In this document: one piece after another, positions 24,541 through 35,554 of the stretch
Layout of the letters: the number at the start of each line of letters is the position of its first letter
How positions within the stretch are numbered: the stretch's first letter is position 1
NCBI GenBank assembly: GCA_026874595.1
Contig: CM049313.1
Span: forward strand, 62,995,659 to 63,059,658
Source of the DNA: Sipunculus nudus
Lineage: Eukaryota; Annelida; Sipuncula; Golfingiida; Sipunculidae
Direction: 5' to 3'
Length of the DNA stretch: 64,000 nucleotides
The notes under the pieces: model-generated
Told to the model about the DNA's origin: nothing
Seen by the model: the letters and a program-made list of their open reading frames with translations, nothing else
Database searches by the model: none
Translations under genes and position numbers: made by a program

Positions 24541-24719
24541 CCATTATGGAGGCCTGCTCGACAGCTCCTGCTTGTGGACACACATAGTGTCAGAAACCAC
24601 ATGACTGCATGAAATGCCACGAACACAAAACAAACTCGGTACACAGCCATGTACCCAACCAGCTCCTCACAATTTTCACCAAGCTGCAGAGTCACACAAG
24701 TTGAATTGAAGCCACGTAG
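24541..24719 (-). CDS. SERINC: SERINC exon 3 (conserved LVGYMAVYR block)
   Basis: The exon is 179 nt, entering in phase 0 and leaving in phase 2. It encodes a luminal/extracellular segment (LRGFNSTCVTLQLGENC), the family signature ELVGYMAVYRVCFVF and a membrane helix, and ends in CRAGLHNG. In vertebrate SERINCs the same block reads LVGYKAVYR...AAVHNG. The acceptor is a T-run followed by CAG (24720-24722) and the donor is GG|GTAAGA. The final Gly codon is completed by the first base of exon 4, giving HNG-YWLVK, as expected for HNGFWFFK in vertebrates. Family identity is very secure. Confidence 0.95.
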
Positions 24720-25470
24720 CTGAAAAAAAGAACACAAATTCATATCATTTGACATCTGAACTAAAACTGGAAGGAATAGATTCCAGATTTGTTATAGTAT
24801 TCCAAGACTAGGCATACCCCCTTTCAAATAGGCCTTCTTCTGAAGAATATGTTGACACTTTACAAGGCCAAGGCCACCAAGGTCAAGGTCATTTATTTGA
24901 CAACTTGTCTGACAACTTGGTTGAAACAATTTGTAGGTCAAATTTGAGGGAAAACAAGTGACCCATGGGTCATGATGCTCAGCTGACTGGGAAGAGATTC
25001 GCAAAAGGAAATTTTATCATCTGGTAGTATATACCCATTCAACTGAAGCATCAAACAGATTAACCAACAGGCAAGATTGTGTCTGCATTTATATATATTT
25101 CAAAAATAGAGAAAAAATGCGTAAACTTAAATAAAATACAGGTGGCTCCACCAGTCTGCAGAAACTAATAAAAACACTTAATGGTCAATATACATGCAAA
25201 GAATCATGGTGATCTCTGCATTAGTTGTTCAGATACTTCAGCTTTTGTAAAAAAATTTCCATTATTCTGAGGAAAACTTCGGAGTCCTATAGCTTGAAGG
25301 ATATAGGAAACAGAGACCTAATTTCAGGTTTCCACAGACACTTTTCATGGGCCTCCTTGCATGACAAGAATGAAGATTCTAGGTCCAGTTGTTACTATTT
25401 GTACCCTGTTGACAGATAACCACATCTTAAAATGTCTCAAAAAGAAAAAAAATTCGTAAAAATTTGAAAA

Positions 25471-28036
25471 CAAGGGACCTATGGGTCACAATGCTCAGCT
25501 GTTACATATGATAAAAAAAAAATATTATTTAGAAATGAGGCACATGCTATTTTTGTGTGGTAATAAATATAAGCTGTATCATGAGTTGTTGTTGTTTAGC
25601 TTATGTATGATTTTGATGGTACCTTTGGAGACAGGGAAGAGGATTGATTTCATTTATTTTATTAACAAATGGAGTACTATTGTCACACAGATTTTGACTT
25701 GGCCATATAACTTAAAAGCAGAACATATAATATAATGGTTTAACTATTAATTAAAAATATAATTTTTATTAAAAATAATAAGAGAATCATATGATTTTAT
25801 AAAATGAAATATAACTGAAATGATTATTAAAATAATAATAAAAGAATATATTCATGAATGCATTCATGAATACATTTTGAAAGTATTTGCACTGGTATTT
25901 GTATACTTTCATTTTTACCTGCTGAATTCCCATTCTTAATGCAAGAAATTTTATAATGGAGTACATAATCATATTTGTATTTAAATACAATTACAAAGTA
26001 TTCGCACCATGTCTGGTATTTATTCAGTTTTCACCAAACAATGATGTTGAGAATCCAGAATTTACAAAATTCACACATTTAAATAATGATCGTAAGTACC
26101 TGGTTTTATGGCTTTTATTTATATTAAAAAATAACTGTAATAAATTCATTTTGGACTAATTTCACATCAATGTACACACTAGACACAGTAGGAATCTAGA
26201 TTAATATTATCAACTGCATCTTTGTCTATCATTAATTTCCTTCATATGATCCCTAATGATTAGTAATGAATAATATGATTTACTTCTTTATCATTAAAAA
26301 TGAACTGAGAATACCATAGGTGACTGCATTGTGTTATTTGGAATACGTGACATTCTATCCATCGATACAAGATTCTTATATCATCAGTAACTGCAAGTTA
26401 ATTTCCTGTTATTTTAAACTAACAAATTCCTTTTCTATTTTTCTTTAATTTTTTATTAAAAACCAATAAAAATTTATTAATTTATTGTTTATTGTTATGT
26501 AGTTGGTTAAAACTACTAGATGAGTTGGGTTGGACACCTGGGTCAACTGTGGCTGGCCATAAGCTGCCTGGATTCCCCTGTATGCCTCACCTCAAGCATG
26601 CATAATTTGCTGAAAGTTCAACAAGGTCAACATACAGGTGACTCAAGAGGGGCTTGAGAGAACCAAAGTCTGACATGGTCTCATAAAAACATTAATAAAA
26701 GCTATAATTTTTGGCCAATTTCTTTCAGCTTTATAAACTTAAAAGCTGAAATCCTTATGTGTGCATGATATGAAAATTATATCAACAGTGCTCACAGGAA
26801 ACAAACGTGCCATGGTCAAAGTTGGGCAAAATTTAAGTTACTAATTTTACATTTATACTTATAACTTATAAAATTTGAAAAATTCATAACTAATTTTGGG
26901 TATTCAATTGAATCTTGATTAAATAATGTTACATCCCTGACAAAAAATCTCTAGCTTCAGCAATCCCCTTGTTAAGGGAGTAAATATATTTCTTGATTTT
27001 TTACAAAGTGCATTATGTTTGGGCCCATAACTTAAAACAATTACGCAATACTGACATCATTCTGGCATGTCCATAGAGAATGAAAAATATGTATATTATT
27101 AATGATTAAAGTCAGATCAGTGGTTTTGATATTAGGCAGTCTTGAAGTGTAACAATGGGTTTTTAATGGAAAAGTTTTTCATTAATATCTTGAAGGTATT
27201 AAGTCCTAGTGACCAAATTCTAGGCATGGTAGGGGATTTTGGAGACATCTTACTGTATGCCGAATTTAAGGAACTAAGAGCTGAAGCTGGGGAGCTGAGC
27301 TCTTGCAAACTGCATAACACTAGCTTGATATATAACAATATGTTACATGGTGCTTGAAAACTTGAATAAAATCTACAGTTTTTGATCAACTGGTTTCAAA
27401 TTTTTGGTGTTAACAGTTGAAAAGCTAACAAAAACATGCTGTGAAAATTAAATCCACAGTACTTACAGGAAAAAATTTAAGGTACCAATTTTTTATTTTT
27501 ATTAATATTTTAACAAATTTAAAAGATTTTCATCTAATTTTGGGTATACAATTTAATTTTGATTAATTAAAGTTATATTACTGGAAAAAAGGTCCATAGC
27601 TTCAACATGTTTTGTGTTAAGTGATCAAATATCTTTCCTGATTTTTTACAAAATGCATTATGTTTGGGTCCATAACTTTTTTAAATTATATAATACAGAC
27701 ATAATTTCTTGAATGTACATAGGAACTTTATAGAGGAATATTTATGATAAATATGAGGAAAAACAGATGAGTGGTTTTGATATTAGGCAGTCCTGAAGTG
27801 TGAAAATAGGTTTTTTTTATAAAAAATTGAGGTTTTTCCTTAATTTCTCAAAGGAACGAAGTCGAAAAGACCCAGTTTTCGGCTTGGTAGGAGATCTTGG
27901 GGACATCTAACATTATGCCGAATTTTGGATTCCTAGGTCTTACGGTTTCAAAACGTGCCACATCTACGGACGGACGGACAACAGACAATGGACCACGACT
28001 ATAGCTCAAATGACTTATAGTCAGCTGAGCTAAAAA
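25471..28036 (+). mobile_element. Family A element, copy A2, inserted in the core of A1
   Basis: The left end is CAAGGGACCTATGGGTCAC. The right end is TCAGCTGAGCTAAAAA (28021-28036), preceded by GGACGGACGGACAACAG. Flanking sequence rejoins as TTTGAAAA|TAGAGGTGG, which restores the A1 core without a target duplication (an A|T junction). The interior shows ~430-bp units around 'GGTTTTGATATTAGGCAG' that also occur in A3 and A5. Confidence 0.82.
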
Positions 28037-28716
28037 TAGAGGTGGCGCACCCAGTCTGCAGAAACTGATGGAATACCTCATGATCAATATATATGCCAAA
28101 AGTCATGACCATCAGTGTTGTAGTTATTGAGATACTGCAGTTTTTGTATCAAATTTTTCACTATTCTGGGGGGTACTTTGGGGCCCATAGCTCGAAGGAT
28201 ATGGCAATAGAGACCTAATTTCTGGTTTCCATGGAGACTTTTCATAGGCCTCTCAGAATGTTGAATATGAAGATTCTAGGTCCAGTCTTTACAATTTGTG
28301 CCCTGTTAACAGATGTCCACATTTTTAAAGGTATCAAAAATAGAAAAAAAAAATTGTAAAAAATCGAAAAAAATACAGGTGGCGCCACAAGTCTGTAGAA
28401 ACTGATGAAACATCTCATGATCAATATGTAAGCCAAAAATTCATGACCATCAGTGATGTAGTTAATGAGATATTGAAGTTTTTGTATGAAATTTTTGACT
28501 ATTCTGGGGGGTACTTTGGGGCTCCATAGCTCGAAGGATATGGGTAACAGAGACCTAATTTCTGGTTTCCATGGAGACTTTTCATAGGTCTCTCAGTGTG
28601 TAAAGAATGAAGATTCTGACTTCCGGTAAGATGGCGCACTAGGTTGGCAGAGTGTTGCGTGGCGCTCATTCTTTGAAAGAAGATAACCTATTTGCTTAAG
28701 CCTGACTAACAATACC

Positions 28717-29673
28717 ATGAGTCAACGACAGAGGAAAAGTGAGAGGAACATCAATAAAGGGGACAGTAGTGCTGGAAACATGGATAAATATTTGAAAGAT
28801 ACAAAAAAGCCCCAGGAAACAGAGATAGAGGTGAGCGAAACCCCGGACGTGTTTGACCCAAGCGGTATAGCTACTGGTACCGTGAGAACAGAATCCTTTG
28901 TGTCCATAAGTGAGACTGTTAAAAACATGCAAGCTGCAATGAATAAAGCTTTTAAAGAACTTAATGTTAAAATTGAGAAACAACTGGCAGAAATAAATGG
29001 GAAACTAACAAGCACACAGGAAAAACATTCAAACATAGAAATTATCACAACAGGCATGAAAGAAAGTTTAGAATTTACACAGGACTCACTTGACAAACAA
29101 AATGATCGCTTAAACCAGCTGGAGACAGAAAATAAAACACTGCGCCGTGATATTGAAAGGCTCATGGCTGAAAAATCAGAACAATCGAACAAGATCAAAG
29201 GACTGCAAGATACTATTTTTTCTAAATTACTCAATTTTGAACGCCACAGTCGCAGTTTCAACATTCGGTTCATTGGGGTACCCGAAGAGCCAAAAGAAAA
29301 CACAAAGAATTTAGTTGCAGAAATAATAAAGAAGGAGGCTTTGCTGGGTGACAACACAGGCACGCTCCAGTCTGTGCTCAATGAACTTGAAATAGTCCAC
29401 CGAACGGGGAGACAATCTGTGAAAGGGCCAAGACAAACAATAGCCCGACTGTTTAGGAGGGACGTACGGAACAATATCATCCGCAACGCCAAGGCAAAGT
29501 GGCGCGGTCAGAACAGCAAATTCTGGGCCACTGAGGATTTGCCCCAAGAAGATTATGTGTTGAAGAAAAGAGCACAGAAGCAGATGAATGAGGCCTATCG
29601 AACCGAGAAGAAAGCCAGGTTTTACAGAGGCCAGCTTATAATAGAGGGGAAGGTTGTTCCAATTATGGACTGA
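28717..29673 (+). CDS. LINE ORF1 protein (coiled coil + RRM-like, L1 ORF1p type)
   Basis: The protein has 318 residues. A Ser/Lys-rich N-terminus is followed by a long coiled coil (about 65-170, with heptads such as KIEKQLAEINGKLTS and QLETENKTLRRDIERL). Next comes an RRM-like part beginning FNIRFIGVPEEP (about 180-265) and a basic C-terminal domain (RRDVRNNIIRNAKAKWR, then KARFYRGQLIIEGKVVP). This is the layout of L1-type ORF1 proteins, trimeric RNA-binding chaperones that coat the LINE transcript. The ATG follows a 99-nt leader. The frame is uninterrupted. The stop is about 470 nt before ORF2. Confidence 0.9.
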   Translation: MSQRQRKSERNINKGDSSAGNMDKYLKDTKKPQETEIEVSETPDVFDPSGIATGTVRTESFVSISETVKNMQAAMNKAFKELNVKIEKQLAEINGKLTSTQEKHSNIEIITTGMKESLEFTQDSLDKQNDRLNQLETENKTLRRDIERLMAEKSEQSNKIKGLQDTIFSKLLNFERHSRSFNIRFIGVPEEPKENTKNLVAEIIKKEALLGDNTGTLQSVLNELEIVHRTGRQSVKGPRQTIARLFRRDVRNNIIRNAKAKWRGQNSKFWATEDLPQEDYVLKKRAQKQMNEAYRTEKKARFYRGQLIIEGKVVPIMD

Positions 29674-30146
29674 TGAACTGAGTACATAAACATCATATTA
29701 TCTATATTAAATTTCTTCTATTATTTTTGTTCATCATGTGAAATTTCACTGTTTACTTTGATATCTTTACAAGAGAGTTACTGACACTTCTCATGTGTAT
29801 TACTTAATATATGGCTATTACATACAAGCGGTTAAAATAGAGCTCACTATCCACTTTCCATACTGGTGCAATGCGTTGAGTGGCAATCTTTTGCGTGTCA
29901 CTGTATTTAGTGTTTCTTTGAAGATGACTGGAACGGAAGTGTTCACAGTCGTACAGTGGCAGTTATGTGTAGTCGTCGGAACAAATTATATGTATGTTTT
30001 CTGTGTTTTTATATGAAAATCGATCATAGACATGTTTGTTGCTGGGTACGTTCGCAAATAGTTATTATAGGTAAGGTATTTACTCTAGATTTATGGAATT
30101 TTTGCCTTGGCTAGTTATTTGATTTTTTTTTCTCAACTGATTAGTA

Positions 30147-31362
30147 ATGGCTACAATAAATTTAATATTACTTATTGTTAGGGGGATGAGGGATAATGCA
30201 AAGAGGAGGGAAATGTTTCACCAGTTTCATATACATAACTATGATTTAGTTTTATTACAAGAGACTCACAGTGTTAAGTTAGATGAAAAAACATTTGGCG
30301 AGCAGAATGGGGGGCCAAATCATATATTCACATGGATTAAATAATTCGAGAGGAGTCTGCATTTTATTCGATAAGAGACTAGACTATCACATATTTGATA
30401 CCATAATCAGTGATACAGGTAGATACATTGTACTTGATATAAGGTTAGGTCAGCATCGTTTAACACTTGTTAATGTATATGGTCAGAATACAGACGATCC
30501 CAATTTTTTTTAGGGTTTGATGGTATTAATAGAAGGTGTTACAAATGACCATCGGTTTATCGGTGGGGATTTTAATATTGTATTAAATGAAAAACTGGAT
30601 AGAAAAGGTAAAGGCATAAATTCTCATTCAAAGATTCAAACAGCTGTTAATTTTTGGATAGATGGGTTGGACCTTGTAGATATATGGAGGGATAAAAATC
30701 GAAATAAACGACAATTTACCTGGGAGAGGAGCCGACCATTTAGAACAGCCAGTCACCTGGATTTCTTTCTGGTCTCTTGGGGTTTATTGGGTTATATACA
30801 TTACACAGACATTATTCACGGCTATAAATCGGATCACTCTGCAATTACGTGCTCCATTATAATAAATGAACATGAAAGAGGGCCCGGCTTCTGGAAACTA
30901 AATTGTCAACTGTTGAAAGATAAAAAATATATCGAATTGATCAAAAGAACCTTGATAGATACTATAAATTCAAACCCTAATACTGAGCCCGATCTTTTGT
31001 GGGAAACCATTAAGGTTAATGTCAGAGGATCCTCTATATCATATAGTGCAAAATTAAAGAAAGAGCGATTGTCGGTAATAAAAATCTAGGAAACAAAATT
31101 AAACTTTTTGAAAGAGGAATTTGAAATTTCTGGAAATGAAAATATCAAAGAAGAATTAAATATAGTAGAATCTCAGCTAGAAAAAGTAATTGAAGAAAAA
31201 ACTAGAGGTGCCATGTTTAGGTGTAAGTTGAGATATTATGAAAACGGTGAAAAACCTACCAAATATTTCTTTAACTTAGAAAAGCGGAATTTTAATAATA
31301 AATTGATAACTAAACTTCAAACTGATAGTGGTAATATTACTGAGCCCACGCTTATATTACAA
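30147..31362 (+). pseudogene. LINE ORF2, 5' part: apurinic-like endonuclease domain (broken)
   Basis: The frame starts ATINLILLIVRGMRDNAKRR and contains LLQETHS, GGDFNIVLN (GDFN near 30565-30576) and YKSDHSAI (SDH at 30829-30837). These are catalytic motifs of the exonuclease/endonuclease/phosphatase fold in non-LTR retrotransposons, which nicks target DNA. A frameshift lies near the G-run at 30308-30313. In-frame stops lie at 30511 and 31087. The frame is then cut at 31362 by element A3 and resumes at 35555. It is non-functional as it stands. Confidence 0.9.
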
Positions 31363-34300
31363 CAAGGGACCCATGGGTCACGGCGCTCAGCTGATCGTGA
31401 TTGGACTATAAATGTTTCTCCACTGTGATACTATATCAAGTCGATAAAGCTTATGAATATCATGTACATGTTGGGCTATTATAAAGGAATCTAATGTAAT
31501 ATGTGAGTAAATGATAAATGAAATTACCTGACTGATGGATTAATAGAGTCAAATAAAGTGGTTTATTTTTTTATTTATTTAGGAGGGGTTGAAAATTGTG
31601 ATATATTTGAGCAAATATGAATGCAATGACAGCAGTAATAAGCAGTAGTAGATGATAAGGCTATTTGTTGAAGGATCTAAAGTGTATGGTAGTCTGCAAG
31701 CGTTCAATTTGACAGATATGATGTTATGATTAACTATGCTGATGAAGTGATTTATGAATATGTGACTGTATGACACAATATCTCTTTAGTCTTGACAAGG
31801 TACATTATTGTGATGCCCACTATGTCTACATATTACACAATATTGACATAATTTCTGGCATGTACATAGGTACCTATGGACGAATAGTTATACAAAATAT
31901 TAAAGTATGAATATATCTGATTCATCTTGTTCTTGCTTACTGAGGCTGACTTTGGGATGGGGTTCCGAGAAGGGAAAAGTGAGGGCAGCACGAAGGTGGA
32001 TGTAGAAATATTCTATTGTAATGTTTTTCATTTATATAAGGATATGAACAGCTAAGAGGAAAGGGGCCCTCCTACTTGGTTATAGTAAAGTTCTAAATAT
32101 ATGATTGCAAAGTAATACTCTGACAAGACTGTCATGAAGAAAAACAGTAAAAGTTTTGAGATACTGTGTTGCATACAAAAATTTACAGATGGACAGGCAA
32201 GTGGACAGAATGGACTAATACCTTTATTTCACTTTCAAGAGAATAATGCATTTAAGTTTATATATAATCCTATTTTTTTAAGCAGATCCACTTTTTCCAT
32301 TAAGAAGTTTTTATCTGTATCATTTTTTTATTTACAGGTTTATAAATTTTTAATTAAAAAACCTGAAAATATAAGTTAAAATATTAGAATTGTTGCAAAA
32401 GTTGCAATCATTATATATACAGAGTAAAAAACATTGGGTCATATTATGCATACACATATATTTTATTATTTTTAAATCATAAATGTTTTAACTGATTTTA
32501 AAAGAAAATAATGCCACAACATGGCATCTACAAGAATATTCCTTGAATCACTTTTAAAAAGTTTTGCATATTGGAGTTTTCAGGACATGCTTAATTTTAT
32601 TCACCAAAATAAAATAAAAGTAAATTTGACAAAATAAAACATCTTTTCAAATAAAGTATACACACTGTTGGTTGAATGAGGGACAAACAATATCATTGTG
32701 CTAATTACTATCCCAGTTTTAATTAATTACTGGAATTAATAGTCAATTTCACACCTGGTGAAGTTTTTACTCTTCTGAAGTAAGGAATTACTTATCTCAT
32801 GAACATCCAGACTTTCACAGCAATACACCACTTTGTGGACACAATTAAATCAAGGAGTTTACAGGGATGGAGTAACAACTGTCAGAAGCCCTGCCAGGTC
32901 ACGAGTGTCAGTCGTGCGCTAATTGCAATTAAGACATGATAAGCGCATTAACTCTATTGTGCGCCTATTGTGCTGCGGTGTCAGGCGCAGCGGCGGCACC
33001 GCCTTTGATAAAGCGAGCCTGCTAGATGTTACTTCTGTGGTCCGCTGTAGCTCGCTGAAGCGGAGAGCGATATATCCAGTAACTGAGCAGTAAATCACTG
33101 GAATAACATTGAATGGAATTATGAATGCGCAGATGGTTAGTTTTGTCAAGAATTATGCGCAACATATATATCTAGAAAGGTCTCGTGTTGAGGAATCACT
33201 TGATCAATTTAAGGATAGATGCGGTCACTCTACATCAACTTCTGCCGTGATTCATGACGGACGACTGGTCAGTGTAAACCTTACTTTCCCTGAATAACTT
33301 CGGAATTATAAAAAATTCCATCAGTTCCCATACTTCTGACTTATATTAATAATTAGCCATGTATTATAGTATTCCGTCGATAAAAAAAAATTTTTAGCTT
33401 ATGCTCGGATGACTTTCATTTTGATGGATAACAGTGATCCATCGCCCCCTCTGTCACTGACGGCGTTGTTCTCTTATTATCGCCCATATTTACCGCAGCC
33501 AAGCTATAGCTTAGGCGTCATTAGCAACAATAGCTTCACACAAGATTCCCACAAATATGAAAATATGTTGTTCAAACTTATAATTGTTTAAAATTTTATA
33601 CTAAATACTACTAGAGATAAAATTTGGGAGAAACTTACTCATCCTTGTCACAATATTTATAAAAAATACCGGTACTATAACGTGCTGTTCCAAAGTCACG
33701 CCGAAGGGGGTCTCTCGCGCTGTATCAATTAGCACCGGGCTTATCAGCGGCATCTCTTTGTGCCTTAGAGCAGCGAGTTTTATGACCCCCGTCAGCAACA
33801 TCCGACACGGCCAGACTCTCACTTGATACTCCATCCCTGTAAACTCCTTGATTAAATGTACACTTTAATCATTGTAACCCTGGTGGTTCAATACAAAATC
33901 TAAAATGTAGCATGTCCAAGAATAAAAAAAAAAAAAATACAGAAAAATTATAACATTCATCTAGTTTATGCACCAGCTGGGGGGGGGGGATGAGTGCAGG
34001 GTGAGGGGAAGCCTGCTAGTAGTGGCCAAGCTGGGCCAAGGTAAGCTGCCTGGGGTGGGTTACATAATGCTGGTGAAGGCTGTACTACTAGGTGGGCTAG
34101 ATGTAAACAACACTTGACATGGTGTGTGAAAACATGAATAAAAGCTATTCATTCCAATCAATTTCTTTTGAAAGTTCAGATTTTAAAAGATTAAATCCTT
34201 ATGCATATATGCTGGGAAAATTAAATCAACAGTGCCAAAGTTGGACAAAATTTAAGGTATTGTTTTTTATTTATGCTAATAACTTGAAAAATTTGCAAAA

Positions 34301-35554
34301 TTCAGATCTAATTTTGGGTAAACAATTGAATTTTGATTAAATAAAGTTATATTCCTGAAAAAAGGTCTCTAGGTTCAGCAATTCTCATGTGAGTAAATAT
34401 ATTTCCTGATTTTTAAAAAAATTGCATTATGTTTTGGCCCATAACTTCAAAATAATACTCAATACTGACCTAATTTTTGGTATGTTCATAGAAAATGTAT
34501 AAAAGAATGTGAATACTAAATACGATCAAAAACAGATCAGTGGTTTTGATATTAGGCAGCCTTGAAGTGTAACAATGGCTTTTTTTTATGGAAAACGGAG
34601 TTTTTTTCCTTAATATCTCGAAGGAACAAAGTCCTAATGACCCAATTTTCGATATGGTAGGAGATTTTGGGGACATCTAAAATTATGTCAACAGCCTGGG
34701 GAGCATAGAGATGTGCACTGAATGACCTACAGTCATCAAAGTGGACTGCTTGACAATGTAAGGGAATACAACAAGAGCCCCTTCAAAAAAATTCAATAAC
34801 TAGCCTAATTTTGCAGCTTTTATTTTCAAATTTCAGATTTTAACAGACTAAATCCTTATGTATACATGGTGTGAAAATTAAATCCATAGTACTTACAGGA
34901 AAAAAACGTGCCATGGCCAAAGTTGGGCAAAATTTAAGGTACCAATTTTATATTTTTGCCAATATTTAAAAAAATTTAACAAATTTTGATCTAATTTTTG
35001 GTATACAATTAAATTTTGATTAATTAAAGTTGTATTACTGGAAAAAAGTCCCTACCTTTAACACTTTTGGTCTTAAGTGACAAAATATCTTCCTGATTTT
35101 TTTACAAAGTGCATTATGTTTGGGCCAATAACTTTTTTAAATTATATAATACTGACTTAATATCTGGCATGTACATAGGAACTATATAGAGGAATATTTA
35201 TGGTAAATATGAAGAAAACCAGATGAGTGGTTTTGATATTAGGCAGTCCTGAAGTGTGAAAATACATTTCTAATAAAAAATTGATGTTTTTCCTTAATAT
35301 CTCAAAGGAACGAAGTCCTAATGACCCAATTTTTGGCATGGTAGGAGATTATGGCGACATCTAACTGTATGCCGAAATTCAGATTCGTAGGTCCCACAGT
35401 GTTGAAACCTGCCAGTCTTACGGACGGACATCCAGACGGACAGACAGACAGACGGACGGATGGCACGACGGACGGACGGACAGACAGACGGACGGACGAC
35501 GGACAATGGACCATGACTATAGCTCAGATGACTTATAGTCAGCTGAGCTAAAAA
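31363..35554 (+). mobile_element. Family A element, copy A3, inserted in LINE ORF2 and carrying extra sequence
   Basis: The left end CAAGGGACCCATGGGTCAC (palindrome 31368-31379) is followed by GGCGCTCAGCTGA. The right end is a GGACGGACAGACAGAC microsatellite (35413-35505) and the hairpin ending AGCTGAGCTAAAAA. Removing 31363-35554 rejoins the LINE reading frame (LILQ-QKEFYEK), so this is one insertion. From about 31400 to 34100 the sequence is unlike other family A copies and includes a 1.0-kb inverted-repeat element. Family A core repeats resume by about 34130. Confidence 0.85.
32850..33851. mobile_element. 1.0-kb element with 25-bp perfect terminal inverted repeats
   Basis: The left terminus begins TCAAGGAGTTTACAGGG (32850-32874) and the right terminus is its exact inverse (33827-33851). 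Both are flanked by TTAAA (32845-32849 and 33852-33856), consistent with a TTAA/TTAAA target duplication. The interior is more GC-rich than its surroundings and has short open frames on both strands. One, on the minus strand at 32919-33149, includes a hydrophobic stretch FIIPFNVIPVIYCSVTGYIA. No transposase was recognised. A TTAA-type duplication suggests piggyBac-like mobilisation, but this is inference. Confidence 0.75.

Noticed and set aside
28722-29492. 256-codon minus-strand open frame
   Set aside because: It is the antisense shadow of the intact LINE ORF1.
32919-33149. Possible GPCR membrane segment (FIIPFNVIPVIYCSVTG)
   Set aside because: A stop lies immediately upstream in frame without a usable acceptor, and only one helix is visible. 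It is mentioned as a feature of the inverted-repeat element, not called as a receptor.
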